Assembly (NCBI GenBank): GCA_947169395.1
Contig: CAMVPJ010000047.1
Coordinates: forward strand, 1 to 8,233
Length of the DNA stretch: 8,233 nt
Direction of reading: 5' to 3'
DNA from: an uncultured Caryophanales bacterium
GTDB taxonomy: Bacteria; Bacillota_I; Bacilli_A; RF39; UBA660
The notes beneath the pieces are model-generated. The model ran no database searches. It was not told the DNA's origin and saw only the letters and a list, made by a program, of their open reading frames with translations. The first letter of the stretch is position 1. The number at the start of each line of letters is the position of its first letter. Positions 6,710 to 8,233 of this stretch are shown one piece after another. The position numbers were made by a program, and so were the translations under genes.

Positions 6710-8065
6710 ATGTTTAATATAAAAAGTGATTCAAGAAGAGTGAATAAGGGAGATATATTTGTTGCTTTAGATGGTATTAAAAGTAACGGAGATTGTTATA
6801 TTCAAAATGCAATTGAAGCTGGAGCAAGTAAGATAGTATGTAAAAATGGAAATTATGATGTAGAGACTATTAATGTAGATAGTCCTAAGAAATATCTAAC
6901 TAAATACTTAGAAGATAATTATAATAAATACTTAGATTCCATGACTATGATTGGTATAACTGGTACTAATGGTAAGACTACTTCTGCTTTTCTTATTTAT
7001 CAAATGTTAAATAAATTAGGTAGAAAGTGTGCATATATAGGTACTATTGGTTTTTACTTAGATAAAAAAGTATCTTCTTTAGTTAATACTAGTCCTGATA
7101 CTTGTATACTATATGAAATGTTTATGCAAGCATATGATGCAGGATATAAATATATTGTAGTTGAAGTAAGTAGTCAAGGTCTTGCTTATAATAGATATGA
7201 AGGTATTAACTTTGATTATGCACTATTCACTAATTTAACAGAAGATCACTTAGATTATCATAAGACTATGGATAATTATGCTAAAGCAAAACAAATGTTA
7301 TTTAAGAAACTTAAAAGTAATGGTGTAGGTATTATTAATAATGATGATAAATATAAAGATTATTTTATTACTAATAATACTGTTACTTATGGAATATATA
7401 GCGGAGATTATAAAATAGAAGATTATAAACTATCTAGTAATAATACTGTAATAAGTGTTAAAAATAAAGATAAAATATATAAATATGATTATCCTTTAAT
7501 AGGTAAATATAATATATATAATGTATTATTAACAATTACATTATTAAATCAATTAGGTATTAGCATGTCTGATATAGATTTTAAAGGAATAATAAGTCCA
7601 GATGGTAGAATGGATATGATTAAGTATGGTACTAACTCTATTATTATAGATTATGCCCATACTGCTGATGCAATGGATAATATATATAAAACAGTTAAAC
7701 CAATATGTAAAGGTAGTATCATTACAGTATTTGGTTGTACTGGTTCTAGAGAAAGAGAAAAAAGACCTATAATGATGAACCTAGCTCTAACTAATTCAGA
7801 TTATGTAATAGTAACAGAAGATGATTTGCATGAAGAAGAATTTGAAGATATAGTTAAAGATATGACTAATGGAGTTACAAATAATCATTATGAGGTTATA
7901 AAAGATAGAGGTAAAGCTATCAAAAAAGGTATAGAAAAGCTAACTAATAATGATATATTATTAATACTTGGTAAAGGACATGAAGAATATATTATTATTG
8001 GTAATAAGAATATTCCATTTAATGATCATAACGAGGTTATTAAGCTTATTAATGAAGAAAAATAG
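6710..8065 (+). CDS. murE: UDP-N-acetylmuramyl-tripeptide synthetase (MurE-type Mur ligase)
   Basis: 451 residues, somewhat shorter than the usual 480-500. The cytoplasmic ATP-dependent ligase adds the third amino acid to UDP-MurNAc-L-Ala-D-Glu in peptidoglycan synthesis. The N-terminal substrate domain begins SDSRRVNKGDIFVAL. The central domain has the P-loop GTNGKTT (85-91, Lys89), NTSPDT (126-131), VVEVSSQGL and TNLTEDHLDYH. The C-terminal domain has GRMDMI, DYAHTADAM (His317), FGCTGSREREKRP and GKGHE (421-425). These fit MurE rather than MurF, MurD or MurC. The position of the diamino-acid motif DNPR (mDAP enzymes) or DNPA (Lys enzymes) reads DDLH (371-374), so the added residue is uncertain. 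Start: AGGTG overlaps the preceding stop, five bases before ATG. It is the last gene of the fmt cluster; no plus-strand terminator follows clearly. Confidence 0.93.
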   Translation: MFNIKSDSRRVNKGDIFVALDGIKSNGDCYIQNAIEAGASKIVCKNGNYDVETINVDSPKKYLTKYLEDNYNKYLDSMTMIGITGTNGKTTSAFLIYQMLNKLGRKCAYIGTIGFYLDKKVSSLVNTSPDTCILYEMFMQAYDAGYKYIVVEVSSQGLAYNRYEGINFDYALFTNLTEDHLDYHKTMDNYAKAKQMLFKKLKSNGVGIINNDDKYKDYFITNNTVTYGIYSGDYKIEDYKLSSNNTVISVKNKDKIYKYDYPLIGKYNIYNVLLTITLLNQLGISMSDIDFKGIISPDGRMDMIKYGTNSIIIDYAHTADAMDNIYKTVKPICKGSIITVFGCTGSREREKRPIMMNLALTNSDYVIVTEDDLHEEEFEDIVKDMTNGVTNNHYEVIKDRGKAIKKGIEKLTNNDILLILGKGHEEYIIIGNKNIPFNDHNEVIKLINEEK

Positions 8066-8067
8066 TC

Positions 8068-8089
8068 AAAAATCTTGATTTGGTGTAAA
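8068..8089 (+). repeat. 22-bp direct repeat, copy 1
   Basis: A unit starting AAAAATCTTGATTTGG and ending TGTAAA, three bases after the murE stop. It is identical to copy 2 at 8101-8122, with a period of 33 bases. It contains a short inverted pair AAATC/GATTT. Confidence 0.85.
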
Positions 8090-8101
8090 TATCAATTGAT
8101 A
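8090..8101. repeat. Perfect 12-bp palindrome between the direct repeats
   Basis: TATCAATTGATA is exactly self-complementary and fills the gap between the two 22-bp repeats. It overlaps the -35 box TTGATA (8096-8101) of the putative promoter. This placement suits an operator for a dimeric regulator. No regulator is identified. Confidence 0.7.
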
Positions 8102-8124
8102 AAAATCTTGATTTGGTGTAAAAT
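8096..8124 (+). promoter_or_regulatory. Putative promoter after murE
   Basis: -35 TTGATA (8096-8101), exactly 17 bases, -10 TAAAAT (8119-8124); the predicted start is near 8131, right at the first CCGG hairpin. The spacer is made of direct-repeat copy 2. The corresponding position in copy 1 has a poor -35 (TAGTCA). Any target gene lies beyond the window, and minus-strand terminators overlap the start of this transcript, so the assignment is tentative. Confidence 0.45.
8101..8122 (+). repeat. 22-bp direct repeat, copy 2
   Basis: Identical to copy 1 at 8068-8089 over 22 bases; the last base of the palindrome is the first base of this copy. It provides the promoter spacer and most of its -10 box. 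Confidence 0.85.
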
Positions 8125-8128
8125 GTGT

Positions 8129-8150
8129 AAAAAGTCCGGTCATAACCGGA
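8129..8150 (-). terminator. CCGG hairpin, minus-strand terminator 1
   Basis: TCCGGT (8135-8140), loop CATA, ACCGGA (8145-8150): a perfect 6-bp stem. On the minus strand it is followed by C and five U's (8133-8129). On the plus strand A's follow, so it would not terminate murE. It fits the end of a leftward gene lying beyond the right edge. Confidence 0.55.
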
Positions 8151-8157
8151 AAAAATT

Positions 8158-8180
8158 AAAAAAAGTCCGGTTAGGACCGG
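8158..8180 (-). terminator. CCGG hairpin, minus-strand terminator 2
   Basis: CCGGT (8167-8171), loop TAGG, ACCGG (8176-8180), followed on the minus strand by AC and seven U's (8164-8158). The unit AAAAAGTCCGGT is shared with hairpin 1 (8129-8140 and 8160-8171). ACCGG of hairpin 1 could also pair with CCGGT of hairpin 2. Tandem terminators would be a strong stop for a convergent gene. Confidence 0.55.
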
Positions 8181-8183
8181 GAT

Positions 8184-8193
8184 CTTCCGGAAG
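8184..8193. repeat. CTTCCGGAAG palindrome
   Basis: A perfect 10-bp palindrome sharing the CCGG core with the two hairpins to its left. On the plus strand it is followed by TTTTCGTATTTT, a weak terminator look, but a self-complementary ten-mer alone makes a poor hairpin. From 8194 to the window end I see only short TTTTCC repeats and no gene. Confidence 0.4.
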
Positions 8194-8233
8194 TTTTCGT
8201 ATTTTCCAGGATTTTCCTATTCAAAAAGTGGGT

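Noticed and set aside
2707..8065. Alternative genetic code (TGA = Trp) suggested by the AT-rich, mollicute-like composition
   Set aside because: Tryptophans are encoded by TGG and all genes are full length with TGA treated as stop.
8068..8171. CRISPR array
   Set aside because: Only two copies of each repeat, separated by 11 or 19 bases of palindromic or A-rich DNA rather than unique spacers, and no cas gene.

Overview
The window is strongly AT-rich. Its genes read cleanly in the standard bacterial code: Trp is TGG and no in-frame TGA interrupts any gene. They have Gram-positive-style Shine-Dalgarno sites (AGGTGATA, AAAGGA, GGAGGT) and include a peptidoglycan ligase gene. This suggests a low-GC Bacillota or Tenericutes-related bacterium, possibly an uncultured gut Bacilli or Erysipelotrichia-like lineage. 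The placement is inference; no species marker is present.

Left part (1-2544, minus strand): an accessory or mobile region. It carries a complete large serine recombinase (6-1850), a well-formed regulatory leader in front of it (about 1861-2062), a small unrecognised gene (2094-2369) and tRNA-Gly(GCC) (2470-2544). The recombinase leader has a consensus-like promoter, a 25-codon ORF with its own strong Shine-Dalgarno, and an intrinsic terminator whose 5' arm lies inside that ORF. A second, mutually exclusive hairpin would bury the recombinase Shine-Dalgarno. Together these look like leader-peptide attenuation of a site-specific recombinase. The small gene also sits directly behind an intrinsic terminator, the one ending the tRNA transcript, and a perfect 13-bp inverted repeat flanks it.

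Middle and right (2545-8065, plus strand): chromosomal housekeeping genes. Divergent promoters between 2554 and 2647 serve the tRNA (leftward) and a CtpE/Exp7-like P-type ATPase (rightward). A further promoter at 5031-5059 starts a tight cluster: fmt (methionyl-tRNA formyltransferase), a single-pass membrane protein of unknown function, and murE (muramyl-tripeptide synthetase). The gaps are 1 and 8 bases, so these are probably one operon. The fmt product acts in translation initiation and the murE product in cell-wall precursor synthesis. The DNPR/DNPA substrate motif of MurE is replaced by DDLH, so its third-position amino acid cannot be predicted from that motif.

Right edge (8066-8233): no gene, but dense structure. 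Two direct 22-bp repeats bracket a perfect 12-bp palindrome, with a good plus-strand promoter match, followed by GC-rich CCGG hairpins that read as tandem intrinsic terminators on the minus strand.

The best candidate for something undescribed is the recombinase leader at 1861-2062. Next are the terminator-fronted, repeat-flanked small gene and the repeat/palindrome cluster after murE.
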